A program made the position numbers and the translations under genes. Below, one piece after another: positions 15,047 to 21,416 of a stretch of 23,591 nt of DNA. The notes below the pieces were generated by a model. It had not been told where the DNA came from. It was given only the letters and a program-made list of their open reading frames with translations, and did not search any database. The DNA lies in the IMG/VR virus record IMGVR_UViG_3300037189_001020, positions 1 to 23,591 of that record. The stretch is one strand, 5' to 3'. The DNA comes from a virus. How positions within the stretch are numbered: the first letter of the stretch is position 1; each line of letters starts with the position of its first letter.

Positions 15047-16070
15047 AGACCGATTTGACGAATTACCTGAAGGCATTGAGTCTTCAGATGTAGTTGAATT
15101 GCGCAATGCTCTTATCCGGACACAGAAACAATTACAAAAAACCAAACAACGAACTGACGAATTAGTAGAAGTTACACAGACAGCCGCTTATGACGCAATG
15201 TTATCTATGGGCAGAATCCCACCGGTGCGAGATGTCGTACCAGATAAAAGAAAAGGTAAGCCAGAGGTTGCGTTATGGCACATGACGGATTGGCAGGGCG
15301 CAAAACACACGACTTCTTATAACAGCAAGGTTATGCGCGAGCGCGTATTAGATTTTGCTATTAAGGCTGTGCGCATTACAGAAATTCAAAGAGCCAACCA
15401 CCCAGTAAAAGATTGCACCATAATGTTTGGTGGCGATATGGTTGAAGGATTATTTAACTTTCCAAGCCAAGCCTTTGAGATTGACTCTACGCTATTTGAG
15501 CAATATGTAAATGTGTCGCGGCTCTGCGTTGATGTAGTTCGGTATGCCCTCTCTAACTATGAAAAGGTAACAGTAGTGCCGGAGTGGGGCAACCACGGGC
15601 GTATAGGTAGCAAGCGTGACAATGTGCCGCGCTCGGATAACTTTGACCGAATGTGCTATGAACTTGCCCGCCAACTACTTCAAGGAGAAAAGCGGTTGGT
15701 GTGGCAAGAATGCCCCGAAGATATACAAAGAGTGCAGATAGGCAATTACAAAGCGTTGCTAATTCATGGTGATGAAGTAGGGCGAAATGGCTTTGCTAGT
15801 CCGGGTGCAATAGTCCAACACGCAAATCGTTGGAGAAGCGGTGCATACCCTTGGGATTTCCGAGATGTATATATTGGTCACTATCACACCCACGCAGAAT
15901 GGGCTATGGCTAATGGACAAGGTTCTGTTTATCAAACCGGTAGCACAGAGAGTGATAATAGATATGCCGGAGTGATGTTAGCGGCAAGTGCTACACCATC
16001 ACAACGACTACATTTTATTGACCCCGATAAAGGCAGAGTAACGGCGGCATACAAGATTTGGCTTGATTAA
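15036..16070 (+). CDS. Calcineurin-like metallophosphoesterase
   Basis: A 344-residue enzyme with the dimetal phosphoesterase motifs in order: Asp85 in HMTDWQGAKH (Gln at the usual His position), Asp134 in FGGDMVEG, Asn186-His187 in WGNHGR, His244 in IHGDEVG, and His282/His284 in GHYHTH. An N-terminal coiled-coil (residues 20-50) precedes the domain. Phage members are probably nucleases or phosphatases in DNA processing. The substrate cannot be told from sequence. It ends the first group of the right half; a promoter module starts four bases after its stop. Confidence 0.85.
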   Translation: MSIKDRFDELPEGIESSDVVELRNALIRTQKQLQKTKQRTDELVEVTQTAAYDAMLSMGRIPPVRDVVPDKRKGKPEVALWHMTDWQGAKHTTSYNSKVMRERVLDFAIKAVRITEIQRANHPVKDCTIMFGGDMVEGLFNFPSQAFEIDSTLFEQYVNVSRLCVDVVRYALSNYEKVTVVPEWGNHGRIGSKRDNVPRSDNFDRMCYELARQLLQGEKRLVWQECPEDIQRVQIGNYKALLIHGDEVGRNGFASPGAIVQHANRWRSGAYPWDFRDVYIGHYHTHAEWAMANGQGSVYQTGSTESDNRYAGVMLAASATPSQRLHFIDPDKGRVTAAYKIWLD

Positions 16071-16074
16071 GGTG

Positions 16075-16155
16075 TGAGCAAGGTTACAAAAAAAAGTTAA
16101 AAAAAGTTTGCAAAGGTTCTTGACAAGCGTAATTTACGCGTTGTATCTTATTCCC
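16075..16155 (+). promoter_or_regulatory. Repeated promoter module, copy 1
   Basis: Order: TGAGCAAGGTTAC (from 16075), A-tracts to about 16110, TTGACA (16120-16125), 18-base spacer, TATCTT (16144-16149), predicted start at about 16156. The spacer holds the perfect inverted repeat GCGTAATTTACGC (16127-16139), a likely operator. Related copies lie at 17105, 21785 and 23504. Confidence 0.85.
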
Positions 16156-16174
16156 AACAGGCAGAAAATGCCCC
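16156..16174 (+). promoter_or_regulatory. Conserved 5' leader hairpin, copy 1
   Basis: AACAGGCAGAAAATGCCCC: stem GGCA (16160-16163) with TGCC (16169-16172), loop GAAAA. It begins at the predicted transcript start and ends 20 bases before the ATG at 16195. An ATG inside the hairpin (16168) is in frame with the gene. Confidence 0.7.
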
Positions 16175-16194
16175 AAACGGAAGGAACACGCAAA

Positions 16195-16566
16195 ATGACA
16201 ACACTAAGACAAACAGTTACAGTTGCAGAAATTGCAGAGATGGCACACCGCGCAGGTATGGAAGCGGGTAACCGCGTTATACCTACACCAATGGTAGTTG
16301 TAGATGGCAAAACCGAGCAGGTAGTAGATGTTGTAGATGACGGACTTTGTGGATTTGCTTGGGTCACAATTCGCCCAGCACGAGGCGCATTTGTCAATTA
16401 TCTCAAGGCTCGCGAGTGGGGTAGCCCCGGTTATAACGGCGGGTGGGAAATTTGGGTTAGCAACTTTAATCAGTCAATGACCCGCAAAGAGGCTTACGCA
16501 AGAGCATTTGCATCAGTCTTACAAAATTATGGCATCAACGCTACCGCAGGGTCAAGGTTGGACTAA
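16195..16566 (+). CDS. Conserved phage protein of unknown function
   Basis: A 123-residue protein; ATG 16195 follows GGAAGGAA and the leader hairpin. The N-terminal helix (VAEIAEMAHRAGMEAGNRV) is followed by DDGLCGFAWVTIRPARGAFV, GYNGGWEIWVSNFNQSMTRK and EAYARAFASVLQNYGINATA. The CGFAWVTIRPA and QSMTRKEA stretches recur in many phage proteins I know only as hypothetical. It is the first gene of a separately promoted unit, so probably early. An in-frame ATG at 16168 could add nine residues but has no ribosome binding site. Confidence 0.8.
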   Translation: MTTLRQTVTVAEIAEMAHRAGMEAGNRVIPTPMVVVDGKTEQVVDVVDDGLCGFAWVTIRPARGAFVNYLKAREWGSPGYNGGWEIWVSNFNQSMTRKEAYARAFASVLQNYGINATAGSRLD

Positions 16567-16568
16567 TC

Positions 16569-16769
16569 ATGGCTATCGTTGCCAAGAATTATAAATGCTG
16601 GAGATGCGGTAGAAAAGAACTTATGTTCCCATTATGGGTTGATATGTATGGCAAAACTTGTATGGATTGTATGGATAAATTAGAACGATACAATGACCAA
16701 TCATTCGAAAATAAAATCCGTTTTGCCGAAATGGATAAAATGGCAAATATTGACCGAGGCGATTTTTAG
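16569..16769 (+). CDS. Small zinc-finger-like protein
   Basis: A 66-residue protein two bases after the previous stop. Two Cys pairs (CWRCGRK near residue 10, CMDCMDK near residue 31) fit a zinc-binding treble-clef or ribbon fold, followed by a charged helix (NDQSFENKIRFAEMDKMAN). The partner is unknown; nucleic acid or protein binding is possible. Its 3' end overlaps by four bases the 3' end of a leftward gene. Confidence 0.7.
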   Translation: MAIVAKNYKCWRCGRKELMFPLWVDMYGKTCMDCMDKLERYNDQSFENKIRFAEMDKMANIDRGDF

Positions 16770-16852
16770 ATTGGATTATCTAAAACGGCATCAACAGCAT
16801 CATCTATTGACCAAGAATGCTCTTGAGAGCAAGACCCACAATCCTTACACAT
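16766..16852 (-). CDS. Leftward 28-residue Cys protein MCKDCGSC
   Basis: On the minus strand ATG at 16852 lies within the last eight bases of the gene at 16845-17087, and the frame runs to a TAA at 16766: MCKDCGSCSQEHSWSIDDAV and a short tail ending DNPI. Three Cys in the first eight residues plus a His resemble the MCLECGC start of the rightward 38-residue protein at 1044. The overlapping start suggests translational coupling. Function is unknown and so small a gene needs experimental support. Confidence 0.5.
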   Translation of the reverse strand: MCKDCGSCSQEHSWSIDDAVDAVLDNPI

Positions 16853-17087
16853 CTTCTTCTTCATCATCATCACCGGCATCAACCTCACAGTCGCAGAAAT
16901 CCATAGAGCGAATATCTACGCCCTGCTCTTTTGCGATAACCATTGAGGTTGCTAATAATTCCTTGGCGCGATTAGATAAATCGGTTAATTGGTCAGGGTA
17001 TGACGCCTCTTGTTCTATCTCTACATACAAGCGGTGCAAAGAAATAACGACTCTACCTATAGGTAGTGCTTTTGGTGGTTGGCTCAT
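16845..17087 (-). CDS. Leftward protein with acidic C-terminal tail
   Basis: An 80-residue minus-strand frame: KALPIGRVVISLHRLYVEIE, a helix LTDLSNRAKELLATSMVIAK, DIRSMDFCDCEVDAG and an acidic end DDDEEEDV. It reads like a folded protein, while the rightward frame through the same bases is a low-complexity Ser run made by the acidic codons. The ribosome binding site is weak (GGCAGA region before the ATG). It is divergent from the gene at 17215 across a 127-base gap. Function is unknown; the acidic tail could bind a basic protein or mimic DNA. Confidence 0.6.
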   Translation of the reverse strand: MSQPPKALPIGRVVISLHRLYVEIEQEASYPDQLTDLSNRAKELLATSMVIAKEQGVDIRSMDFCDCEVDAGDDDEEEDV

Positions 17088-17104
17088 AGATAGATTCTGC
17101 CATC

Positions 17105-17177
17105 AATTACAAAACTTTTTCGCGCCACGCCGATTAAGTTCCCAAAATTATGTAATTAGTGTGGCAAGGTAATACCC
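17105..17177 (+). promoter_or_regulatory. Divergent intergenic region with degenerate promoter module (copy 3)
   Basis: The rightward side keeps GTAATT (17152-17157), 20 bases before AACAGG at 17178, plus AAGGTAAT near the -10 place, but no clear TTGACA. AATTAC (17105-17110) puts the same hexamer on the other strand toward the leftward pair. Both sets of genes (17087 leftward, 17215 rightward) must start here. No convincing leftward promoter was found. Confidence 0.5.
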
Positions 17178-17196
17178 AACAGGCTCACAAAGCCCC
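17178..17196 (+). promoter_or_regulatory. Conserved 5' leader hairpin, copy 3 (compensatory change)
   Basis: AACAGGCTCACAAAGCCCC: stem GGCT (17182-17185) with AGCC (17191-17194), loop CACAA. Compared with copies 1 and 2 the closing pair changes from A-T to T-A on both sides, which supports a paired RNA structure. Confidence 0.7.
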
Positions 17197-17214
17197 AAAC
17201 AGGAAGGCAGTAAA

Positions 17215-17787
17215 ATGGCAGGTAGTAATTTTGACCTAGAATCCTATGAGACAGTTGACGAAAGACTCCGTAGGCTTTATACCCAGTTCCCTGATGCAAG
17301 AGTTATTACGGACTTAGTATTCCAAGACGAGCGCAGGTTCGTTATGAAAGCGGAACTGTATCTTGACCGCAACGACATGACCCCAGTTGCTACAGGTTGG
17401 GCAGAAGAAATTGTAGGCGTTGGATTTATCAACAAAAATAACGCCCTTGAGAACTGCGAAACCTCATCAATTGGTCGTTGCATAGCCAACTCGGTTTTAG
17501 TTCTTGGAGTGCCGGAAGGCAAACGCCCATCACGACAAGAGATGGAAAAGCAAGACCGATACAAAGACACACCACGCAAAGCCCCAGCAACTCCAAAGGC
17601 AAAGATTGAATACACGCAAGACCAAATAGACAAAGCCACAGCAATTATTAGCACTATTGCATCTATTGACGATGTAGAAGAACTGCGCCGTATTTGGGCT
17701 ACCGAAACCGAGATACTAGATATTCCGGTCAATAAATCTACACTCAAAGATGTAATTAACACTCGCGCAAAGGCACTTGTTAAGTGA
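17215..17787 (+). CDS. Erf/Rad52-like single-strand annealing protein candidate
   Basis: A 190-residue protein; ATG 17215 follows CAGGAAGG. The N-terminal domain (ETVDERLRRLYTQFPDARVI, then RRFVMKAELYLD and MTPVATGWAEE) leads to NALENCETSSIGRCIANSVL at about 76-94. That resembles the ENxETSAxGRAL motif of Erf, DUF1071 and Sak-type annealing proteins. The C-terminal part (residues 125-190) is a helical domain after a Pro/Lys linker. Expected role is recombination or ssDNA handling during replication. The RusA and nuclease genes of the same unit fit this. Confidence 0.6.
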   Translation: MAGSNFDLESYETVDERLRRLYTQFPDARVITDLVFQDERRFVMKAELYLDRNDMTPVATGWAEEIVGVGFINKNNALENCETSSIGRCIANSVLVLGVPEGKRPSRQEMEKQDRYKDTPRKAPATPKAKIEYTQDQIDKATAIISTIASIDDVEELRRIWATETEILDIPVNKSTLKDVINTRAKALVK

Positions 17788-18149
17788 CGCAGTTGCCATT
17801 AACCCCTTATGCCGGAACTTCAGGTTGGTCAGGGTCAGATACATCACGCGAGCGCGCTAAACAGCAGGATAGCGATGGCACAACAGGCAGACGGCAAAGA
17901 CAGACATTAGTTCATGTAAGACATCAAGAAGAACGAGGTCTTACTTGGAAAGAATTGTCCGAAATTACCAACTGGCATCACGGCTCATCATCAGGAGCGT
18001 TATCGGTATTACACAAAGCAGGAGTATTAGTCCGATTAACCGAACGCAGAAATAAATGTGCCGTTTATGTATCTCCGGAATTTATAAACAACAGAGAAAC
18101 ATCTCAAAGAAAAGTCAAAACTTGCAAACATTGTGGGGGAGAGTTATGA
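17784..18149 (+). CDS. Winged helix-turn-helix protein with C-terminal CxxC
   Basis: A 121-residue protein starting with GTG in a GTGA overlap. Residues 1-40 are polar (SGWSGSDTSRERAKQQDSDG), a start seen in actinophage HTH proteins. GLTWKELSEITNWHHGSSSG and ALSVLHKAGVLVRLTERRNK form a winged HTH with wing strands. It ends KTCKHCGGEL, a single zinc knuckle half. Probable DNA-binding regulator or replication accessory; the target is unknown. Confidence 0.7.
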   Translation: MTQLPLTPYAGTSGWSGSDTSRERAKQQDSDGTTGRRQRQTLVHVRHQEERGLTWKELSEITNWHHGSSSGALSVLHKAGVLVRLTERRNKCAVYVSPEFINNRETSQRKVKTCKHCGGEL

Positions 18150-18439
18150 GCAAAAATAAACCATTTGAGCCTGACCTTGGTTGGGTAGTCAAAGTGCATC
18201 AGATTGTTGCATCAACACGACTTGCCGCTGACAAACTTGATATACCGGCATCTGTTTTATCCGAAGCATTAGAAAATTCAGGGGTTTACCTTGAAGCCGA
18301 CATAATGAGATTACAGGGTGATTCAACCAAAGTAATTATTTTACAAGAAAAAAATCAAGGACTTAAGGTGGTGAAAAATGAGCAACCAAATACTGACTCC
18401 GCAACTAGTGGAGAGCAGATTGAGGGAGTTGAGTCATGA
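18146..18439 (+). CDS. Hypothetical protein (97 aa)
   Basis: Unrecognised. ATG 18146 overlaps the upstream stop (ATGA) with GGGGGAGAG just before it, so it is preferred to the longer in-frame version from 18056. Visible are PDLGWVVKVHQIVASTRLAA, LDIPASVLSEALENSGVYLE, KVIILQEKNQGLKVVKN, and a polar tail. The pattern suggests a small alpha/beta protein with a disordered end. It overlaps the next gene by 62 bases. Confidence 0.65.
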   Translation: MSKNKPFEPDLGWVVKVHQIVASTRLAADKLDIPASVLSEALENSGVYLEADIMRLQGDSTKVIILQEKNQGLKVVKNEQPNTDSATSGEQIEGVES

Positions 18440-18749
18440 AATTGACGACTCACACTCACAACTTATAGAGGCAGAAAGTCATTATTACTCAATAAAAGCA
18501 CAGTATGAGATTGCGCTTGCAAGAACTCGGCTCTCATTTGCAAAACGCACTACACCGACTGGTAAGAATTACACAGTTGGCGAGCGTGAGGATTTGGCAA
18601 TCTTAGAGAACGAGGACTTGCATTTAAGGCTTGCAAGTGCAGAGGCTTTAGTCCGAGGTGCAAGAGCCAATGCACAACGCATACGCACGCAGGTAGATAT
18701 TGCTCGTAGCGTTGGAACAAGTGTCCGAACTAGTATGGATTTATCATGA
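18378..18749 (+). CDS. Coiled-coil phage protein
   Basis: A 123-residue, nearly all-helical protein (VESRLRELSHEIDDSHSQLI, YEIALARTRLSF, LRLASAEALVRGARANAQRI). Proteins with the YEIA-AR and LR-A-A-V pattern and a final QVDI-RSxG are common in actinophage early regions, all of unknown function. AAGGTGGTG precedes the ATG, supporting this start in spite of the 62-base overlap with the gene before. It could be a structural adaptor or regulator. Confidence 0.7.
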   Translation: MSNQILTPQLVESRLRELSHEIDDSHSQLIEAESHYYSIKAQYEIALARTRLSFAKRTTPTGKNYTVGEREDLAILENEDLHLRLASAEALVRGARANAQRIRTQVDIARSVGTSVRTSMDLS

Positions 18750-18880
18750 TAGGAATACGAAATCCGTTTTACCGCAAAGAACAAAAAACAGCATGGGTTA
18801 CCTGCAATCACTGCAGTAGGTCATTTTGTGTTTTTATAGAAAACATACGAGTTGATAATTATTGTTTGAGTTGTAAATGA
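18746..18880 (+). CDS. Tiny zinc-ribbon protein (44 aa)
   Basis: A 44-residue frame in ATGA overlap with both neighbours. It starts MIGIRNPFYRKEQKTAW and holds Cys20-x2-Cys23 and Cys40-x2-Cys43, the four ligands of a zinc ribbon with about 16 residues between pairs. The intact Cys pairs and the two tight overlaps support a real gene. Function unknown. Confidence 0.65.
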   Translation: MIGIRNPFYRKEQKTAWVTCNHCSRSFCVFIENIRVDNYCLSCK

Positions 18881-19047
18881 GCGATATAACAAAAGTTGTA
18901 AATAAACTTATGGAGTTTGGATACACAGATACACAGGCACTTAAAATAGCCAAAGAGATAGAGTCAAATCTTAATGGATACACAAGACAATTAACAAAAA
19001 TAGAAGAAATAAGAAAGGTTGTAACCCGTGTCCGAACAAGAAATTAA
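18877..19047 (+). CDS. Small helical hypothetical protein (56 aa)
   Basis: Starts in an ATGA overlap. It has MSDITKVVNKLMEFGYTDTQ and ALKIAKEIESNLNGYTRQL, followed by a basic end (KVVTRVRTRN). The first 35 residues resemble a small UBA- or HTH-like helical bundle, but no family is recognised. It overlaps the next gene by 20 bases in another frame. Confidence 0.55.
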   Translation: MSDITKVVNKLMEFGYTDTQALKIAKEIESNLNGYTRQLTKIEEIRKVVTRVRTRN

Positions 19048-19186
19048 CCCTGCTATTGGTGAGGCATTTTGGCGAGCCATTTTTACTGGAGAATTACTCA
19101 AAGAAAAAGCAAGCCTTCAACCATTAACTACTGAACAAGAACTTATATTTGACCGAGCCATTACAGTTGTGAGAGGAATCAAATGA
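19028..19186 (+). CDS. Small hypothetical protein, GTG start (52 aa)
   Basis: GTG 19028 follows AGAAAGG at a suitable distance. The 52 residues (MSEQEINPAIGEAFWRAIFT, GELLKEKASLQPLTTEQELI, then FDRAITVVRGIK) are helical and amphipathic. The stop overlaps the next ATG (ATGA). It fills the gap between two better-supported genes, with coding-like composition. Function unknown. Confidence 0.6.
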   Translation: MSEQEINPAIGEAFWRAIFTGELLKEKASLQPLTTEQELIFDRAITVVRGIK

Positions 19187-19389
19187 GCAAAGCACAGAAA
19201 GTATTAGACGATTTACGCATGAGCCTAGAAGAAGAACGCTATTTATTAACCGAAAAATACTGGCGCACTTTAATTGCATCAGAGATTACATCAGGTTTTA
19301 TGCCGAAATGCGTATGCGAGAACTGCGGAACAATCCGCGAGGGTGAACTAATTGCTCGTATTATAGAAAGAGTTACTAATGGTCGTTGA
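19183..19389 (+). CDS. Small Cys-containing hypothetical protein (68 aa)
   Basis: A long helix (KVLDDLRMSLEEERYLLTEK, YWRTLIASEI) is followed by KCVCENCGTIREGELIARII. The close-set CVCENC could bind a metal or an Fe-S cluster with a partner. The ATG lies in an ATGA overlap after GAGAGGAA. It overlaps the nuclease gene by 11 bases. Function unknown. Confidence 0.65.
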   Translation: MSKAQKVLDDLRMSLEEERYLLTEKYWRTLIASEITSGFMPKCVCENCGTIREGELIARIIERVTNGR

Positions 19390-20056
19390 TATTAAAGAGA
19401 TGTTAGCCAAAGCCGTTACGGCTTATGACGGACAGCGTGACCGCTCTAAGCAGGTCAAGATTGGACCAAGTGCTATTGGCGGTTGCAGACGGCGCGTGTA
19501 TCACAACATTATGCGCACCCCAACAACCAACGATACGAGCATGAACTCGTTGCCAGCCATTATGGGAACTTATATTCATGCCGGTATTGCAGAAGCAATT
19601 ACTCGCGAAGACCCATTCGGCGATAATTTTCTTATCGAACAACAGTTTGAAACAGAAAAGATTACAGGCAACATTGACTTATTTATCAAAGACATTGGAT
19701 TAGTTATTGATTGGAAAACAACTAAGGTAAAGTCAATGCGTTACTCACCAAGCAAATCTAATATCTACCAAGTGCAGGTATATGGTTGGATTCTTGAGCA
19801 AAATGGTCACAAGGTCAATGAGGTTGCGCTTTGTTATATTCCGCGTGACGGAGATATTGCAGACATTAGGGTTCACCGAGAGGCTTATTCAGAAGAAATT
19901 GCTCTTGAAGGACTTAAGTGGCTTGACGAAATTTACAATATCGTGGATGCTAGCGCGCAACCCCCAGCACCCGAAGAAAAAGTATTTTTTTGTTCTAGAT
20001 ATTGCTCATATTACGACCCGTCAGGAGAGATTGGATGCCCAAGTATCACCAAGTAG
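19379..20056 (+). CDS. PD-(D/E)XK exonuclease with Fe-S cluster cysteines (Cas4/RecB-like)
   Basis: A 225-residue nuclease. Motifs in order: IGPSAIGGCRRRVYH with Cys36, His67 in GTYIHAG, Asp100 in GNIDLF, Asp111 and Lys113 in VIDWKTTK (the D-xK core), and Gln131/Tyr135 in YQVQVY (QxxxY motif). Cys205, Cys209 and Cys220 near the end pair with Cys36 as four likely 4Fe-4S ligands, as in Cas4 and AddB. There are no Cas neighbours and no repeat array, so it is a phage recombination or replication exonuclease, not CRISPR adaptation. The start has a weak ribosome binding site; coupling by overlap is likely. Confidence 0.85.
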   Translation: MVVDIKEMLAKAVTAYDGQRDRSKQVKIGPSAIGGCRRRVYHNIMRTPTTNDTSMNSLPAIMGTYIHAGIAEAITREDPFGDNFLIEQQFETEKITGNIDLFIKDIGLVIDWKTTKVKSMRYSPSKSNIYQVQVYGWILEQNGHKVNEVALCYIPRDGDIADIRVHREAYSEEIALEGLKWLDEIYNIVDASAQPPAPEEKVFFCSRYCSYYDPSGEIGCPSITK

Positions 20057-20445
20057 ATTGGGATAAGGCAGAGTGCCTAGGTGTCTACACCGATTTGTTC
20101 TTTTCCGTAGAAGAAGAACGAAGCACACAGGCATATATGTATATCAATGCTGTCCGGAGCATGTGTGCGAGATGCCCTATCCAATTTGCGTGTTTATCTT
20201 ATGCATTTGCGCATGAGGGTTATGGTGTATGGGGCGGGCTTACTAGTCCGGAAAGATTATCTATTCACGACAAAGACAAGTATCCATTACAAAGAGCCAG
20301 AGCATTAAAGGCATTAGAGATTTATGGAATCACACTAGACAGAATTAGGGAGGCTTATGAGCATTCGCGTAATGACGGAAGTTTGGAAAACGAATCTGCC
20401 AACTACAGAAAAAATGGTGTTATTGGTAATAGCAGACCACGCTAG
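20035..20445 (+). CDS. WhiB-family Fe-S transcription regulator
   Basis: A 136-residue protein. Four cluster Cys are present: Cys14, Cys44, Cys47 and Cys53 (CARCPIQFAC), followed by the family signature G-VWGG at 64-68. WhiB proteins bind a 4Fe-4S cluster and the principal sigma factor and occur only in actinobacteria and their phages. ATG 20035 follows AGGAGA, so the longer frame from 20002 is not used. It probably steers host or phage transcription. It overlaps the nuclease gene by 22 bases and the replication gene by 89. The C-terminal part beyond about residue 105 is polar and shares its bases with the next gene. Confidence 0.9.
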   Translation: MPKYHQVDWDKAECLGVYTDLFFSVEEERSTQAYMYINAVRSMCARCPIQFACLSYAFAHEGYGVWGGLTSPERLSIHDKDKYPLQRARALKALEIYGITLDRIREAYEHSRNDGSLENESANYRKNGVIGNSRPR

Positions 20446-21163
20446 CGACGATGGCACTAATGCCTACCCTAGCCAAAGGACTATTGCTACCAAGGCAAGC
20501 ATTTCAATTCGGACAGTCCAAAGGTGTGTCAACAACCTCGTAGCCAGCAAGTATTTACAAATGGACAAACACGCTGGCGGGTCAGCAAAATGCAGAGATG
20601 ACCGAAGACCACATTTATACACAATTAACCTAGATAGATTACGGGTGGACAGCGTGACACCTCGTATGCGGGGCGACATTGACGACATAGACGGGGCGAC
20701 AATCACGACAACTACGGGTGGACAATCACGCCCCAAGAACCATACTAATGAACCTTCCTTAGAACCACTCCAGCACTTTGATACTTTTTGGAAAATCTAT
20801 CCTCTCAAAGTCGGCAAAAAACCTGCACAAGCGGCATTTGCCAAGGCAATTAAGGTTGCGACCCTTGCAGTAATCCTAGAGGGGGCAACACGCTACGCCA
20901 GCGACCCAAACAGACACCCTTCATACACCGCCCACCCCTCAACATGGCTTAATCAAGAAAGGTGGGCAGATGCCCCGCTACCGCCCCGAGAGGTAACACC
21001 GCAAGAACGGAAAGAACAAGAATTACAGAAATCTAGGGAGCGAGATGCCCGCGACAGGGCAGACCGAGAGGTATGGCAGAGGGAACTTGAGGAACAAAGA
21101 GCCAAAGCCGTACCACCACCACCAGAAATTATCCAGATGCTTGCCAGAACATTACGAAAATAA
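20357..21163 (+). CDS. Replication initiator-like protein (O/DnaD type) with winged HTH
   Basis: A 268-residue protein. N-terminal winged helix domain (TTEKMVLLVIADHASDDGTN, YPSQRTIATKASISIRTVQR), a polar linker (residues 100-135), then FDTFWKIYPLKVGKKPAQAA and HPSTWLNQERWAD, a C-terminal domain common in phage replication proteins. A charged helix ends it. GGGAGG precedes ATG 20357; the in-frame ATG at 20372 lacks such a site. It probably binds the origin and recruits helicase, though no origin repeats were noticed inside the gene. Confidence 0.7.
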   Translation: MSIRVMTEVWKTNLPTTEKMVLLVIADHASDDGTNAYPSQRTIATKASISIRTVQRCVNNLVASKYLQMDKHAGGSAKCRDDRRPHLYTINLDRLRVDSVTPRMRGDIDDIDGATITTTTGGQSRPKNHTNEPSLEPLQHFDTFWKIYPLKVGKKPAQAAFAKAIKVATLAVILEGATRYASDPNRHPSYTAHPSTWLNQERWADAPLPPREVTPQERKEQELQKSRERDARDRADREVWQRELEEQRAKAVPPPPEIIQMLARTLRK

Positions 21164-21193
21164 TTGCGGAATTTATAACAAAAGGGTTACAAT
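21164..21193 (+). promoter_or_regulatory. Candidate internal promoter
   Basis: TTGCGG (21164-21169), 18 bases, TACAAT (21188-21193). The transcript would start near 21200 and carry GAAAGGAA before ATG 21225. The -10 is the same hexamer as in the lysis promoter. No supporting repeat. Confidence 0.4.
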
Positions 21194-21224
21194 TATGAGT
21201 AATGGTTACGAAAGGAATCGTGCG

Positions 21225-21416
21225 ATGACCAAAGCAATTATCGTGCAACCTAAGAATCTCCAATGCGGAGATACTGTGGTAGTGCGTAATGCTGATTATA
21301 CAGTCGTGGACATTACTGGACCTGACAGAATCGGCACATACGATGTAACAATTATGGATAATTCCGGAGCAAAGCATCTCGAATTACTAATGGATACAGT
21401 TACAATTAAAATGTGA
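21225..21416 (+). CDS. Small beta-rich hypothetical protein (63 aa)
   Basis: ATG 21225 is preceded by GAAAGGAA; the longer in-frame starts (21045, 21195) lack a site or overlap the previous gene. The 63 residues form a small barrel-like pattern: LQCGDTVVVRNADYTVVDIT, GTYDVTIMDNSGAKHLELLM and a final TVTIK strand. It resembles KOW/SH3-like barrels, without a recognised family. It is coupled to RusA (stop overlaps GTG). Confidence 0.6.
   Translation: MTKAIIVQPKNLQCGDTVVVRNADYTVVDITGPDRIGTYDVTIMDNSGAKHLELLMDTVTIKM

Noticed and set aside
16795-16835. Terminator between convergent genes (TGCTCT-TG-AGAGCA)
   Set aside because: The palindrome has almost no loop and no T-tract, and it lies inside the 28-residue minus-strand frame.
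16693-17172. Rightward 159-residue frame
   Set aside because: It begins inside the gene at 16569, runs a low-complexity Ser stretch that is the mirror of the acidic minus-strand codons, and covers the divergent promoter region. The minus-strand frames are far more protein-like.
17277-17762. Minus-strand 161-residue frame opposite the annealing protein candidate
   Set aside because: The plus-strand frame has a recognised motif, leader and ribosome binding site; the minus frame is a shadow.
20002-20034. Longer start for WhiB
   Set aside because: AGGAGA lies just before ATG 20035, and the extra residues would lie wholly inside the nuclease gene.
19379-20056. Cas4 of a CRISPR system
   Set aside because: No other Cas genes and no repeat-spacer array are seen. 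The Cas4-like nuclease is better read as a phage recombination enzyme.
21045-21224. Longer version of the 63-residue protein
   Set aside because: It would overlap the replication gene by more than 100 bases. GAAAGGAA is placed for ATG 21225.
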